Positions 25,940 through 33,865 of a DNA stretch of 33,865 nucleotides are shown piece by piece. Where the stretch lies: the NCBI GenBank assembly GCA_947454355.1, contig CANGKR010000009.1:1-33865 (forward strand), in the 5' to 3' direction. Position 1 is the first letter of the stretch. The number at the start of each line of letters is the position of its first letter. A program made the translations under genes and the position numbers. The DNA comes from Comamonadaceae bacterium. Lineage in GTDB: Bacteria > Pseudomonadota > Gammaproteobacteria > Burkholderiales > Burkholderiaceae_C. A model generated the notes under the pieces. That model did not search any database. It was not told the DNA's origin and was given only the letters and a program-made list of their open reading frames with translations.

Positions 25940-26734
25940 TTATTCAGGCAAAGTGCCCGCGGGACGGCCTAGCCATTTTTGCGCCATTTTGTCGATGTCG
26001 CCTGATTTTTTTGCGTCAGCAATGATCGCATTGACTTTGTTACGCAAGGCATCTTCGCCCTTGGCCACGCCGATGAAGTTGGGACTATCTTTGAGTAACA
26101 ACTTGAACTCTGCATTCAATTGCGGATTCTTTTGCATCATCACGCCCGCCACCTGTGCGCCCGTGGCCACCAGTTGCGTTTGTCCAGAAACAAAAGCCGA
26201 TACGGTGCCGTTGTTGTCTTCAAAACGTTTGATATCGGTGGAAGCGGGGGCCACTTTGGTTAACTCTTGATCTTCCAATGCGCCGCGTGTGGCCGATACG
26301 GTTTTGCCCGCCAGATCGGCCATGCTTTTGATGCTCATGTTTTTGGGGCCGTAGACGGCTTGGAAGTAGGGTGAATACGCAAAGCTGAAGTCGATGACTT
26401 TTTCGCGGTCTGGATTTTTGCCCAGTGTCGAGATCACCAGGTCCGCTTTTTTAGTCTGCAAATAAGCAATACGGTTGGGACTGCTGACTGGCAGCAATTC
26501 GACCTGCACGCCCATTTTGCTGGCAATGTATTGCGCCATCTCGATGTCAAGACCTTGCGGTTTCAGATCTACACCGACAAAGCCGTAGGGCGGGAAATCT
26601 GTGGGGATGGCGATCTTGATTTGTTTGGCTTTCAAAATCGATTCCATTGCATTTTGTGCCCAGACATTGGGCGTCATCAAAAGTCCCGCAGCAGCCAAGG
26701 CGGTGGTCAAAAAAGATCGAGGGGTGAGTTTCAT
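25940..26734 (-). CDS. Polar amino acid ABC transporter substrate-binding protein
   Basis: A 264-residue periplasmic receptor (SBP_bac_3 family). A signal peptide ends near VWA-QNA (about residue 26). The mature domain shows IPTDFPPYGFVGVDLKPQGLDIEMA, which holds ligand-contact residues, and LVISTLGKNPDREKVIDFSFAYSPYF. The later KTVSATRGALEDQEL segment is also typical. The ligand is an amino acid or related polar compound. The start codon overlaps the stop of the racemase-like gene (ATGA), a direct link between this importer and that enzyme. Confidence 0.91.
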   Translation of the reverse strand: MKLTPRSFLTTALAAAGLLMTPNVWAQNAMESILKAKQIKIAIPTDFPPYGFVGVDLKPQGLDIEMAQYIASKMGVQVELLPVSSPNRIAYLQTKKADLVISTLGKNPDREKVIDFSFAYSPYFQAVYGPKNMSIKSMADLAGKTVSATRGALEDQELTKVAPASTDIKRFEDNNGTVSAFVSGQTQLVATGAQVAGVMMQKNPQLNAEFKLLLKDSPNFIGVAKGEDALRNKVNAIIADAKKSGDIDKMAQKWLGRPAGTLPE

Positions 26735-27408
26735 GAAGAACTTTCAGAGGCAGGTTGAGAAATGGTGAGCAGTCGACGCAAGCCTGCGTCCACACTGTCG
26801 ATCAAGGGGATTGGAAAATACGATTGCAGCCGCTCGGCCCAGCCGGCCAAACCCGCGCCACCGATGATGATGGACTTGACTGGACTGCGTTTGAGCAGGT
26901 TCACGCAGGCTTGTGTCAACAGTTGCTCGGCTTCTGCGGGGCGGGCGCTCAAGGAGGCGCCGTCGAGTTCCACGGTTTCAATGCCCAGCAGATCACGGCC
27001 GCTGGGCAATGACAGCGCCAGCCGCTGCAACATCGGCCCCCAGGCCCGGCCACCGGTCACGATGCCATACGGCCCGATGGCTTGCGCGGCCATGAACGAT
27101 GCTTCAGCCAAACCCGTCACGGGCACGCCTGCAGCTTCGCGAAGCGCAAACAAGCCGGGGTCGCCAAAGCAGCCGATCAAGACCGCATCGATGGGCCATT
27201 GGGCCGACGCGGTTTGCCAGGCTTGCCAGGTTGCATGCCCTGCAACGGCGCAGGCCACCTCGGTCGAGATGTATGGGGCACCGAACGGTGCAGTCACTGC
27301 ATGTAAGGTGGCTGGCGCCAGCAGTTCAAGACCAAGGCCTTGCAAGCGGTCGGTCACCAGCGCGGTGGTGTTGGGATTGATGATCAGATAGGACGGCAAG
27401 GTATTCAT
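26731..27408 (-). CDS. Asp/Glu/hydantoin racemase family protein with one catalytic cysteine
   Basis: A 225-residue protein with the NPNTT motif (11-15) at the N-terminus that marks hydantoin/allantoin racemases. The first catalytic cysteine is Cys80 (LIGCFGDPG). The second half normally has GCAGM; here it reads IIGGAGLAG, with Gly184 (codon GGC) at the cysteine position. Two-base racemisation would then not work, so the protein may be an isomerase, decarboxylase, hydrolase or a binding protein of the same fold. It overlaps both neighbours by ATGA: the GntR gene upstream and the receptor gene downstream. The substrate is unknown, though probably the compound brought in by one of the flanking importers. 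Confidence 0.78.
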   Translation of the reverse strand: MNTLPSYLIINPNTTALVTDRLQGLGLELLAPATLHAVTAPFGAPYISTEVACAVAGHATWQAWQTASAQWPIDAVLIGCFGDPGLFALREAAGVPVTGLAEASFMAAQAIGPYGIVTGGRAWGPMLQRLALSLPSGRDLLGIETVELDGASLSARPAEAEQLLTQACVNLLKRSPVKSIIIGGAGLAGWAERLQSYFPIPLIDSVDAGLRRLLTISQPASESSS

Positions 27409-28160
27409 CCTTCAAGGGGCTCACCCAGCCGCAGCAGGTGCTGCAGGTCTTGCTTGGGCGTCTCGGGCCGTTGCCACACCAGGCTGTGTTCGATTTCAAG
27501 CAAGTGTGCTTGCATCAACTGCTGTGCGGGCTCGGGCACGCGCAAACGAATCGCATCGACCAAAGCCTGGTGCGCGTTGCAACCGCACGCAGCCCGCTCC
27601 GCACGGGCGCTTTGGTCGCCTTGCCCGTAAGTCATCAAAATCAACGAAGTGCGAGATACCAATTCGCTGAGCACCCGTTGCAGCGTGGTGTGTCCCGATT
27701 TTTCGGCAATCCACAAATGGAACTGTCCTGACAAACGAATCGCCCGCTGCCGGTCGCCTGCGAGATGGGCCGCTTCTTCATTGTCAATGATTTCGCGCAG
27801 GGTGTTCACATCCGCATCGCTGGCCTGCGCGATGAAACGGGCCACCAAGGTCGGCTCAATCATGCGGCGCACTTCAAAAATTTCTCGAGACTCTTGCGGT
27901 GTGGGTTCCGCCACCACCGCACCTTTGTTGGGCCGCAGGGTGATGATGCTTTCATTGGCCAGTCGTACCAGTACTGGGCGGATGCGGGTGCGCGAGACCC
28001 CAAAGGCGGTCGCGAGTTTGTCTTCCACCAGCTTGGTGCCAGGCACCAAGCGATGGTCCAAGATGGCCGAGATCAAGGTATCGTAAATTTCGACATCCGA
28101 AACACTGCCTGGCTCCGCGGTGCTGGCTAAGGACGAGTGGTTGTGCGCGGCCTGCAACAT
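27405..28160 (-). CDS. GntR family regulator, FadR/FCD subgroup
   Basis: A 251-residue regulator. The N-terminal winged helix (about residues 23-85) includes LATAFGVSRTRIRPVLVRLA and LRPNKGAVV. The C-terminal all-helical FCD domain (about 90-235) keeps histidines usual for metal or acid ligand binding: His148 (QFHLWIA), a His in NAHQAL and another in EIEHSL. It lies in the middle of the ten-gene run, two bases after the potC-like gene. An 11-base inverted repeat upstream of the first gene at 32329-32361 is a plausible binding site, making it the local controller (inference). Confidence 0.9.
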   Translation of the reverse strand: MLQAAHNHSSLASTAEPGSVSDVEIYDTLISAILDHRLVPGTKLVEDKLATAFGVSRTRIRPVLVRLANESIITLRPNKGAVVAEPTPQESREIFEVRRMIEPTLVARFIAQASDADVNTLREIIDNEEAAHLAGDRQRAIRLSGQFHLWIAEKSGHTTLQRVLSELVSRTSLILMTYGQGDQSARAERAACGCNAHQALVDAIRLRVPEPAQQLMQAHLLEIEHSLVWQRPETPKQDLQHLLRLGEPLEG

Positions 28161-28162
28161 GT

Positions 28163-29053
28163 TCAGCCTTGGCTTTTCGCGCGGCGGGCCAACCAGGAGC
28201 GTAGGCCCAATGCCAGGCCCATCACCGCAAAAGACACCACGGTGGTGAGCGTGCCCAAAGCATAAATGGCCGGTGTGGTCACGGTGGTGGTCAGGCCTTG
28301 CAACTCCAGCGGCAGGGTGTTGACATCGCCAATGGCCTGTGAGGTTCTGGAGATTTCATCCCAGCTCAAGGTAAAGCCGAACATGCCCACGCCCACCACG
28401 GCTGGACCGATCAAGGGCAGCACCACATGACGAAAGCTTTGCCAGGGTGTGGCCCCCAGATCCCGCGCGGCTTCTTCGTAAGCGGGGTTGAAGCGATTGA
28501 ATACCGCAAACATGATCAACAAACCAAAAGGTAAGGTCCAGGTCAAATGCGCACCCAGAGCCGAGGTGTAAAGGCCCAGCGCGGTGCCATAAGCTTCCAA
28601 CCCGTCGGCCATGCCCCAGGCTTCCATCACCGATTTGATGCCGGTGTCCAACAAACGAAACTGCAAGCCAATGCCTAAGGACACGATGATCGAGGGCATG
28701 ATCAAGCTGGCGATGCTGATGAAGAACAAGGCGTCTCCGCCCGGCAAGCGTTTGCGAAATGCCAGACCCGCCAGAACCGACATCACCACCGTCAGCAGCA
28801 TGACCACCGTGCCCAGCGCCAAAGATCGCAAGAAGGCGGCAGAGATGTCCACCACCCCCAGGCCTTGCATGAGCTGGCGGTACCAATGCAGCGAAGTGCC
28901 TCGCATTGGGAAGGTCAAACCGCCCTCGGGCCCCTGAAAGCTCAATGCAAAAATGGTGGCCACCGGGCCATACAAAAACAGCACGAACAAAACGAACACG
29001 ATGGCCAATGGCCAAAAGCCAGGTGCACGGGGTGGGTGGAAAGGGGCAGACAC
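28163..29053 (-). CDS. Spermidine/putrescine-type ABC transporter permease (PotC-like)
   Basis: A 296-residue permease with six expected membrane helices and the coupling loop EEAARDLGATPWQSFRHVVLPLIGPA. GTG is the start codon, one base after the stop of the preceding permease gene; no ATG is better placed. The C-terminus ends in a basic tail. It pairs with the PotB-like permease at 29055. The polyamine-type family also takes up other compounds (for example opines, phosphonates, quaternary amines), so the solute is open. Confidence 0.88.
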   Translation of the reverse strand: MSAPFHPPRAPGFWPLAIVFVLFVLFLYGPVATIFALSFQGPEGGLTFPMRGTSLHWYRQLMQGLGVVDISAAFLRSLALGTVVMLLTVVMSVLAGLAFRKRLPGGDALFFISIASLIMPSIIVSLGIGLQFRLLDTGIKSVMEAWGMADGLEAYGTALGLYTSALGAHLTWTLPFGLLIMFAVFNRFNPAYEEAARDLGATPWQSFRHVVLPLIGPAVVGVGMFGFTLSWDEISRTSQAIGDVNTLPLELQGLTTTVTTPAIYALGTLTTVVSFAVMGLALGLRSWLARRAKSQG

Positions 29054-29054
29054 G

Positions 29055-29945
29055 TCACAGCTCCTTGCGAATGTCCACGATCCGGGTCAAGCCCCAGATG
29101 ATCATCAACACCACCAACAGCAACAACACGGCATTGGCTGCTGCCAGCGGAAACTGCAGGTAGGAGGTTTGCACTTGGATCATCTTGCCCACCGAGGCGA
29201 TTTGCTGACCGCCCATCACCCCCACGGTGATGAAGTCGCCCATGACGATGGTGATGATGAAGATCGAGCCGATCAAAATGCCCGTGCGCGAGAGCGGCAC
29301 GATCACTTGCCACAGCGTCTGCCATGCGCTGGCCCCCGCATCGTTAGCCGCTTCCAGCAAAGACCGGTCGATGCGCATCATCGAGTTGAAAATGGGCACG
29401 ATCATGAACATGGTGTACAGATGCACAAAGGCCAGCACCACGGAAAAATCAGAAAACAGCAACCACTCCATGGGAGTCTGAGTCAAGCCCAAAGTCTGCA
29501 AGCTTTGGTTAATGAAACCGTTGCGCCCCAGCAATGGAACCCACGAGATCATACGGATCACGTTGGACGTCCAAAAGGGCACGGTGCACAGCACAAACAA
29601 CAGGGTCTGCATGCTCACCGTTTGAACATGAAAAGCCAGGAAATACGCCACCGTAAAACCCAGCACCAAGGTAATAGCCCAGACCATCACACTGAATTTG
29701 AGGGTCGACAGGTAGGTGGCCAGAGAGACGCACCAATTACCGTACTCGTTGAGCTGCGTGCAGCCTTCAAAAATGGCCGCATAGTTGCGCCAAGTGAAGT
29801 CAGGTAACAACTCGTACTCATTGAAATTCCAGAAGCTGACCATCAGCACCAGCCCCAGCGGAATCAAGAAAAACAACAGGAACACGGCCCCCATGGGCAT
29901 GGCTTGCCACCAAGGGTGAATGCTTGTGGATCGGGCCGTGTTCAT
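29055..29945 (-). CDS. Spermidine/putrescine-type ABC transporter permease (PotB-like)
   Basis: A 296-residue permease. It has a basic N-terminus, a first helix at about residues 17-37, a long periplasmic segment, and the coupling motif LLEAANDAGASAWQTLWQVIVPLS. Five more helices follow. A Trp/Asn-rich region after helix 1 (MVSFWNFNEYELLPDFTWRN) is normal for PotB-like proteins. It starts 16 bases after the receptor gene and is coupled to the PotC-like gene by one-base spacing. Confidence 0.88.
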   Translation of the reverse strand: MNTARSTSIHPWWQAMPMGAVFLLFFLIPLGLVLMVSFWNFNEYELLPDFTWRNYAAIFEGCTQLNEYGNWCVSLATYLSTLKFSVMVWAITLVLGFTVAYFLAFHVQTVSMQTLLFVLCTVPFWTSNVIRMISWVPLLGRNGFINQSLQTLGLTQTPMEWLLFSDFSVVLAFVHLYTMFMIVPIFNSMMRIDRSLLEAANDAGASAWQTLWQVIVPLSRTGILIGSIFIITIVMGDFITVGVMGGQQIASVGKMIQVQTSYLQFPLAAANAVLLLLVVLMIIWGLTRIVDIRKEL

Positions 29946-29961
29946 GCAGATGCTCGTCAGG

Positions 29962-31233
29962 TCAAGCGGCGACGAATTCGTTCCACTTCTTGACCATGTA
30001 CTCGTTCTCGTCCATCACCGCATTCCAGCAAGCGATGCCACCCATGCGGGCTTCATAGCTGCCGCCGTCACGGACTTCGCCAACCTTGGCCAGCAAGTCG
30101 CCATTGGGGGACTTGATGTCCTTGGTGGCGGGCTTGCCTTCCATCCAGTAGGCCCATTCGTAGGCTTCCATCTTGGCCTTGGCTGTGTCGAGGACGGCGC
30201 TGTAGTAGCCCTGGCGGTTGAGGTAAGCGCCAGCCCAGCCGTCGAGGAACCAGTTGATGAATTCGTAGCAGCCGTCGAGCTTTTTGCCGGTGGTGGTTTT
30301 GGGCACGCCAAAGCCAGCAGCCCAGGCGCGATAGCCTTCTTTGAGGGGCTGGAAGGTGCAAGCAATGCCCTTTGTGCGCACCGCGGTCACTGCAGGGCTC
30401 CACATGGACTGGATCACCACTTCGCCAGAGGCCATCAGGTTGACCGACTCGTTGAAGTCTTTCCACAGAGAGCGGAATTGACCGGCTTTTTTCGCTTCAA
30501 TCAGCGTTTTGATGGTCAGGTCGATTTCCTTTTTGGTCATGTTCCCTTTGTCAGGGTACTTGTACAGACCCATGGCCTCGACCACCATGGCTGCGTCCAT
30601 GATGCCGATGGACGGAATATTCAAAATCGCGGCTTTGCCTTTGAACTCGGGGTTGAGCAATTCAGCCCAAGAACTGATGGGCCGCTTGATCAGGTCAGGA
30701 CGTATCCCCAAGGTGTCGGCGTTGTAAACCGTGGGGATCAAAGTCATGAACTGCGTTGGGGAAGCCGAGAAGGTCTTGGCAGTCGACGAAGGCAGGTACA
30801 TGACCTTTTTAGGTGCTGTACCCTGATCGCCCACTTTCTTCCCGGCCACTTCGCCTTTGGTGAAGAGCGATGTGATCTTGTCAGCGTGCTTGATGCGCTT
30901 GCTGTCTATGCCCAGCAAGTTTCCAGTGGGCACGATCTTTTTGAGCGAGAAATACTCGGTGTCGATCAAGTCGAAGCTGTTGGGTGCAGTCACGGCCCGC
31001 TTGGTCACGTCGTCGGTGGTGACCGCCACGTACTGGATTTCAATGCCGGTGTCGGCTTTGAATTTTTCAGCGATGGTCTTGTCCTGGTTCACTGCAGTGC
31101 CCAGGTAACGCAGAACAATTTTTTCCTGCGCATGGATAGCCGGAAACACGCCACTGGCCAAGATGGCCGCTGTGCCTTGCAGCACGCTGCGGCGGGAGGG
31201 AGTAAGAGATGGGAAATCTTCAGAACCGGACAT
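29962..31233 (-). CDS. Polyamine-type ABC transporter substrate-binding protein with a Tat-like signal
   Basis: A 423-residue extracellular receptor of the SBP_bac_8/PotD type. The N-terminus has twin arginines (SRRSVLQG, about residues 13-20) before a hydrophobic stretch ending in AIHA-QEK, so export by the Tat path is likely. The mature domain starts KIVLRYLGTAVNQ. A CAGGAG ribosome site lies about eight bases before the ATG. At over 420 residues it is longer than E. coli PotD (about 350), and the polyamine-binding acidic residues cannot be assigned by eye. The true ligand may not be a polyamine. Confidence 0.87.
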   Translation of the reverse strand: MSGSEDFPSLTPSRRSVLQGTAAILASGVFPAIHAQEKIVLRYLGTAVNQDKTIAEKFKADTGIEIQYVAVTTDDVTKRAVTAPNSFDLIDTEYFSLKKIVPTGNLLGIDSKRIKHADKITSLFTKGEVAGKKVGDQGTAPKKVMYLPSSTAKTFSASPTQFMTLIPTVYNADTLGIRPDLIKRPISSWAELLNPEFKGKAAILNIPSIGIMDAAMVVEAMGLYKYPDKGNMTKKEIDLTIKTLIEAKKAGQFRSLWKDFNESVNLMASGEVVIQSMWSPAVTAVRTKGIACTFQPLKEGYRAWAAGFGVPKTTTGKKLDGCYEFINWFLDGWAGAYLNRQGYYSAVLDTAKAKMEAYEWAYWMEGKPATKDIKSPNGDLLAKVGEVRDGGSYEARMGGIACWNAVMDENEYMVKKWNEFVAA

Positions 31234-31266
31234 GGATAACTCCTGAGGGTGAATCGCCTGAGGCCG

Positions 31267-32298
31267 TCAGGCAGCGGTGGGGGGACGCGGGGAGGCTTTG
31301 ACAAGATGCGCGTCAGGGGTGTGCCAACTGGCGCGGGCGCTGTCATTCACTTGCAAAGGGTGAGCCAAGTAAGCGGCCTCGGTTTGGCTGATGTGCAGGT
31401 CCTCTTGACCTGAGCCTTCGGGCTGCAGCGTGAGCACCACATAGGCGCCTTGGTATTCGACATGGGTGATCTGGCCTGTGCGGCCCGGCAGATCGCTCTG
31501 CATTTCGGCATGACTCAGTTGCATGCGGTCGATACGCACAGCCACGCGGCCCGCTGGCGTGTCCAGCAGGTTATGGCCGCCCATGAAGCGAGCCACAAAT
31601 TCAGTGGCTGGTTGATTGAAGATGTCCCGTGGTGATCCGCTTTGCTCGATGCGGCCTTGGTTCATCACCACCACCAGATCAGCCAGGGCCATGGCTTCTT
31701 CTTGCGAGTGGGTCACATGCACAAAGGTCAGGCCCAGGCTTTGTTGCCAGCGACGCAGCTCGGCCCGCATTTGCCCGCGCAAAAATGGGTCCAGCGCGGA
31801 CAGCGGTTCATCCAGCAGCAGCACCTGAGGCTGCATGATCAAGGCACGGGCCAGCGCCACGCGTTGTTGTTGGCCGCCCGACAACTCGGCCGGTTTGCGG
31901 TGTGCCAGTTCTCGCATGGACACGCGCTCGAGCAGCGCAAGCGCCTGGGCCGAGCGTTCAGCCTTACCCACGCCTTTCATTTTCAGGCTGAAGGCCACAT
32001 TGTCCAAAGCGCTGAGATGGGGAAACAGCGCATAGCTTTGAAACATCATCGCTGTGCCCCGCTCTGCGGCGGGCAGGTGAGTGATGTTGCGTTGCCCCAG
32101 CAGCACATCGCCGCTGGTGACAGTTTCGTGTCCAGCGATCATGCGCAGGGTAGAGGTTTTGCCACAACCGGAAGGGCCGAGCAGGCAGCAGTAGCTGCCG
32201 GAAGCGATCCTCAGGTCCAGCGCGTCCACAGCTACGGCGTCTGCACTGTAGCGCTTGGTCAGTGCGATCAGTTCCAAAGAGGCGGGCGGTGTGCTCAT
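31267..32298 (-). CDS. Polyamine-type ABC transporter ATP-binding protein (PotA-like)
   Basis: A 343-residue ATPase: Walker A GPSGCGKT (41-48), signature [15 protein letters not shown], Walker B VLLLDEPLSALD, and switch His in HVTHSQEEAMAL. The C-terminal 100 residues form a TOBE-type regulatory domain. I chose the ATG at 32298, which gives the usual short lead before the first strand; an ATG two codons earlier (32304) is also possible. It is the first gene of the ten-gene minus-strand run, and the inverted repeat at 32329-32361 lies just upstream of it. Confidence 0.9.
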   Translation of the reverse strand: MSTPPASLELIALTKRYSADAVAVDALDLRIASGSYCCLLGPSGCGKTSTLRMIAGHETVTSGDVLLGQRNITHLPAAERGTAMMFQSYALFPHLSALDNVAFSLKMKGVGKAERSAQALALLERVSMRELAHRKPAELSGGQQQRVALARALIMQPQVLLLDEPLSALDPFLRGQMRAELRRWQQSLGLTFVHVTHSQEEAMALADLVVVMNQGRIEQSGSPRDIFNQPATEFVARFMGGHNLLDTPAGRVAVRIDRMQLSHAEMQSDLPGRTGQITHVEYQGAYVVLTLQPEGSGQEDLHISQTEAAYLAHPLQVNDSARASWHTPDAHLVKASPRPPTAA

Positions 32299-32328
32299 GC
32301 ACATCTTTACGCAAAGCCTGTGCCAGAC

Positions 32329-32361
32329 TTGTACGCAATCGAGACGGCAAATTGCGTACAA
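32329..32361. promoter_or_regulatory. Perfect 11-bp inverted repeat upstream of the ten-gene operon, candidate GntR operator
   Basis: TTGTACGCAAT (32329-32339) and ATTGCGTACAA (32351-32361) form exact inverted arms separated by 11 bases. Their centres are 22 bases apart, about two helical turns, so two dimers could bind on one face. Each arm is itself close to TTG-N4-CAA symmetry. It lies 31-63 bases upstream of the potA-like start, in the expected promoter zone. Confidence 0.5.
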
Positions 32362-32371
32362 CTTGCACGCT

Positions 32372-32395
32372 CTTGGTGATTGCCAGTGCACCAAG
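32372..32395 (-). other. Stem-loop downstream of upp
   Basis: CTTGGTG (32372-32378) and CACCAAG (32389-32395) form a seven-pair stem with a ten-base loop, about 35 bases past the upp stop on the minus strand. There is no T run on that strand, so it is only a possible transcript end. Confidence 0.3.
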
Positions 32396-32429
32396 TCCGT
32401 GCGATTGCACTTAATGGTGCGTGGTCAGG

Positions 32430-33077
32430 TCAATGTTTGGTGCCAAACAGCCGGTCGCCAGCATCGCCCAATCCCGGGACGATGTAGGCCTGTTCATTCA
32501 AATGCGAGTCGAGCGAGGCCACATACACCTGTACCTGCGGATACGCCGTCTGCAAGACGCGCACCCCTTCGGGGGCGGCCACCAGGGCCAGAAAGCGAAT
32601 GTTCTCGGGGTCCACGCCGCGCTCGGTCAGGATGCGCACCGCATGCACCGCCGAATAGCCCGTGGCCAGCATCGGGTCGCAGACGATGAACAAACGGCCT
32701 TCGACGTCCGGCAGGCGCACGTAATATTCCACAGGGCGGTGGTCCTCACCCCGATACAGGCCAATGTGTCCCTGTCGGGCCGAAGGGATCAAATCCATCA
32801 GGCCATCGGCCATGCCCAACCCAGCCCGCAACACCGGCACGACGGCCACTTTTTTACCCGCAATCATGGGCGCCTCCATCTCCGTCAACGGGGTTTGCAG
32901 TGTGCGGGTGGTCATGGGCAGGTCGCGTGTCAACTCGTAGCCCATGAGCAAGGTGATTTCTTGCAGCAATTGCCTGAAGTTGCGCGTCGAAGTACTTTGG
33001 TCACGCATCAAGGATAGCTTGTGCTGAATCAAAGGGTGTTGCAAGACATGCAGTTGAGGGAACTCGTTGGCGATCAT
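32430..33077 (-). CDS. upp: Uracil phosphoribosyltransferase
   Basis: A 215-residue type I phosphoribosyltransferase that makes UMP from uracil and PRPP in pyrimidine salvage. It has the PRPP-binding loop in [26 protein letters not shown] for the pyrophosphate contact, and the uracil-binding end [16 protein letters not shown]. The start was set at the ATG at 33077 (MIANEFPQL), giving the family length of about 210; the open frame extends 32 codons further without support. It is a housekeeping gene, upstream of and on the same strand as the importer run but separated by 131 bases with their own signals. Confidence 0.95.
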   Translation of the reverse strand: MIANEFPQLHVLQHPLIQHKLSLMRDQSTSTRNFRQLLQEITLLMGYELTRDLPMTTRTLQTPLTEMEAPMIAGKKVAVVPVLRAGLGMADGLMDLIPSARQGHIGLYRGEDHRPVEYYVRLPDVEGRLFIVCDPMLATGYSAVHAVRILTERGVDPENIRFLALVAAPEGVRVLQTAYPQVQVYVASLDSHLNEQAYIVPGLGDAGDRLFGTKH

Positions 33078-33158
33078 GGTTAAAACTTTCTGTGTGATGC
33101 ATGAGGTTAGCAATATTTGTGCGAGTGCGTGCCAATGGTTTTCGCGCAAAATAGCGGC

Positions 33159-33865
33159 ATGCAACAACGACAACTCGGCCCCTTCTCTGTTTCAGCCATT
33201 GGCCTGGGCTGCATGAATTTGAGCCACGCGTACGGCCCCCCGGTGTCCACCGAGCAAGCAGAGCGGCTGCTGCTGAGCGCGCTGGATGCAGGGGTGACGC
33301 TGTTCGACACCGCCGCGCTTTATGGCTTTGGTACCAACGAAACCCTGGTGGGTCGAGTGCTCAAGCCCCACCGTAGCCGATTGACCTTGGCCAGCAAATG
33401 CGGCATGCAAGGTGTGCCGCAAGCCGATGGCAAGCCTGTGCGTGTCATTGACGGCCGCCCTGAAACCATCCGCCAAACCTGCGAAGACGCGCTGCGCCGT
33501 TTGCAGACTGATGTGATCGATTTGTATTACCTGCACCGCTGGGACAAAAAAGTCTCGATCGAAGACAGCGTGGGCGCCCTGAGCGACTTGGTGCGTCAAG
33601 GCAAGATCCAGAGCATCGGCTTGTCTGAAGTCTCAGCAGCCACGCTGCGCAAAGCGCATGCGGTGCACCCCATCGCGGCGGTGCAAACCGAGTATTCGCT
33701 GTGGACCCGCAACCCCGAAATCGCGGTGCTCGAGGCTTGCCAAGCTCTTGGCGCCGCCTTTGTGGCCTTCAGTCCGGTGGGACGTGGTTTCCTGTGCGGC
33801 ACGCCGATCGATGTGAGCACGCTCGACGCCAAAGACATTCGCCGCGCCATGCCTCGCTTTGCGCC
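33159..33865 (+). CDS. Aldo/keto reductase, 3' end outside window
   Basis: The frame from the ATG at 33159 stays open to the window end (235 codons seen). The N-terminus [19 protein letters not shown] is the usual opening of the AKR superfamily. The catalytic tetrad is complete: Asp50, Tyr55 (FDTAALYG), Lys80 (ASKCG) and His126 (YYLHRWD). Later segments [15 protein letters not shown] and QTEYSLWTR are also typical, and point to the AKR13/YajO-like group that reduces aldehydes with NADPH. It is divergent from upp across 81 bases. The cofactor-binding C-terminus is not in view, and the physiological substrate is unknown. Confidence 0.9.
   Translation, partial: MQQRQLGPFSVSAIGLGCMNLSHAYGPPVSTEQAERLLLSALDAGVTLFDTAALYGFGTNETLVGRVLKPHRSRLTLASKCGMQGVPQADGKPVRVIDGRPETIRQTCEDALRRLQTDVIDLYYLHRWDKKVSIEDSVGALSDLVRQGKIQSIGLSEVSAATLRKAHAVHPIAAVQTEYSLWTRNPEIAVLEACQALGAAFVAFSPVGRGFLCGTPIDVSTLDAKDIRRAMPRFA

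Noticed and set aside
29920-31239. A 439-codon plus-strand open frame opposite the polyamine-type receptor
   Set aside because: The minus strand encodes a full receptor with a Tat signal and a ribosome site; the plus frame is a G+C-driven shadow.
31242-31263. Direct repeat CCTGAGG twice near the start of the polyamine-type receptor gene
   Set aside because: Seven bases only; one copy contains the ribosome-binding site and the other lies at the gene end, so chance is sufficient.

Overview
The window looks like a chromosomal segment of a betaproteobacterium (Burkholderiales, probably Comamonadaceae). This rests on the order of the protocatechuate 4,5-cleavage genes, which matches the pmd operon of Comamonas (E-F-D-A-B-C), on an orphan Bug/TctC receptor, on liv, TRAP and polyamine-type importers, and on a moderately high G+C content. 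It is dense accessory catabolic DNA. There is no RNA gene, CRISPR array, insertion sequence or integrase that I can see, and no gap between genes exceeds 300 bases.

Region 1 (1-5124, + strand) is the 3' part of a branched-chain amino acid/aromatic-acid type ABC importer (livK partial, livH, livM, livG, livF). It is fused by overlapping codons to a Rieske non-heme iron oxygenase and a stand-alone [2Fe-2S] ferredoxin, so substrate uptake and oxidation are probably one operon. Region 2 (5184-8949) holds an S41 peptidase lipoprotein whose N-terminus is broken, an AEC-family carrier and an MFS carrier. Region 3 (9009-16935) is a LysR regulator divergent from ligJ-ligK-tctC-ligI-ligA-ligB-ligC-aroE. 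This encodes most of the protocatechuate meta (4,5) cleavage route to pyruvate and oxaloacetate. The 4-oxalomesaconate isomerase LigU is the one step not found here.

Region 4 (16966-23879) is a TetR regulator followed by a TRAP transporter (dctQ-dctM-dctP), type II dehydroquinase, an NAD-type shikimate/quinate dehydrogenase, an HPPD-like VOC protein and a TIM-barrel 3-dehydroshikimate dehydratase. The enzymes convert quinate/shikimate-type compounds to protocatechuate, which region 3 then degrades. Regions 3 and 4 together therefore form a hydroaromatic-to-central-metabolism cluster. The TetR gene start and the TRAP promoter share an almost identical operator-like sequence. The last two genes correspond to the two halves of the fused QuiC1 protein of pseudomonads, but here they are separate and in reversed order, and the HPPD-like half has lost both iron-binding histidines.

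Region 5 (23880-32298, - strand) is a tightly packed ten-gene run: a polyamine-type ABC importer (potA-D-B-C-like), a GntR/FCD regulator, an Asp/Glu/hydantoin racemase-like protein lacking its second catalytic cysteine, and a polar amino acid ABC importer. A perfect 11-bp inverted repeat precedes it. Region 6 (32430-33865) is upp (uracil phosphoribosyltransferase), divergent from an aldo/keto reductase cut by the window end.

All functions are read from sequence motifs and family knowledge; no database search was possible.
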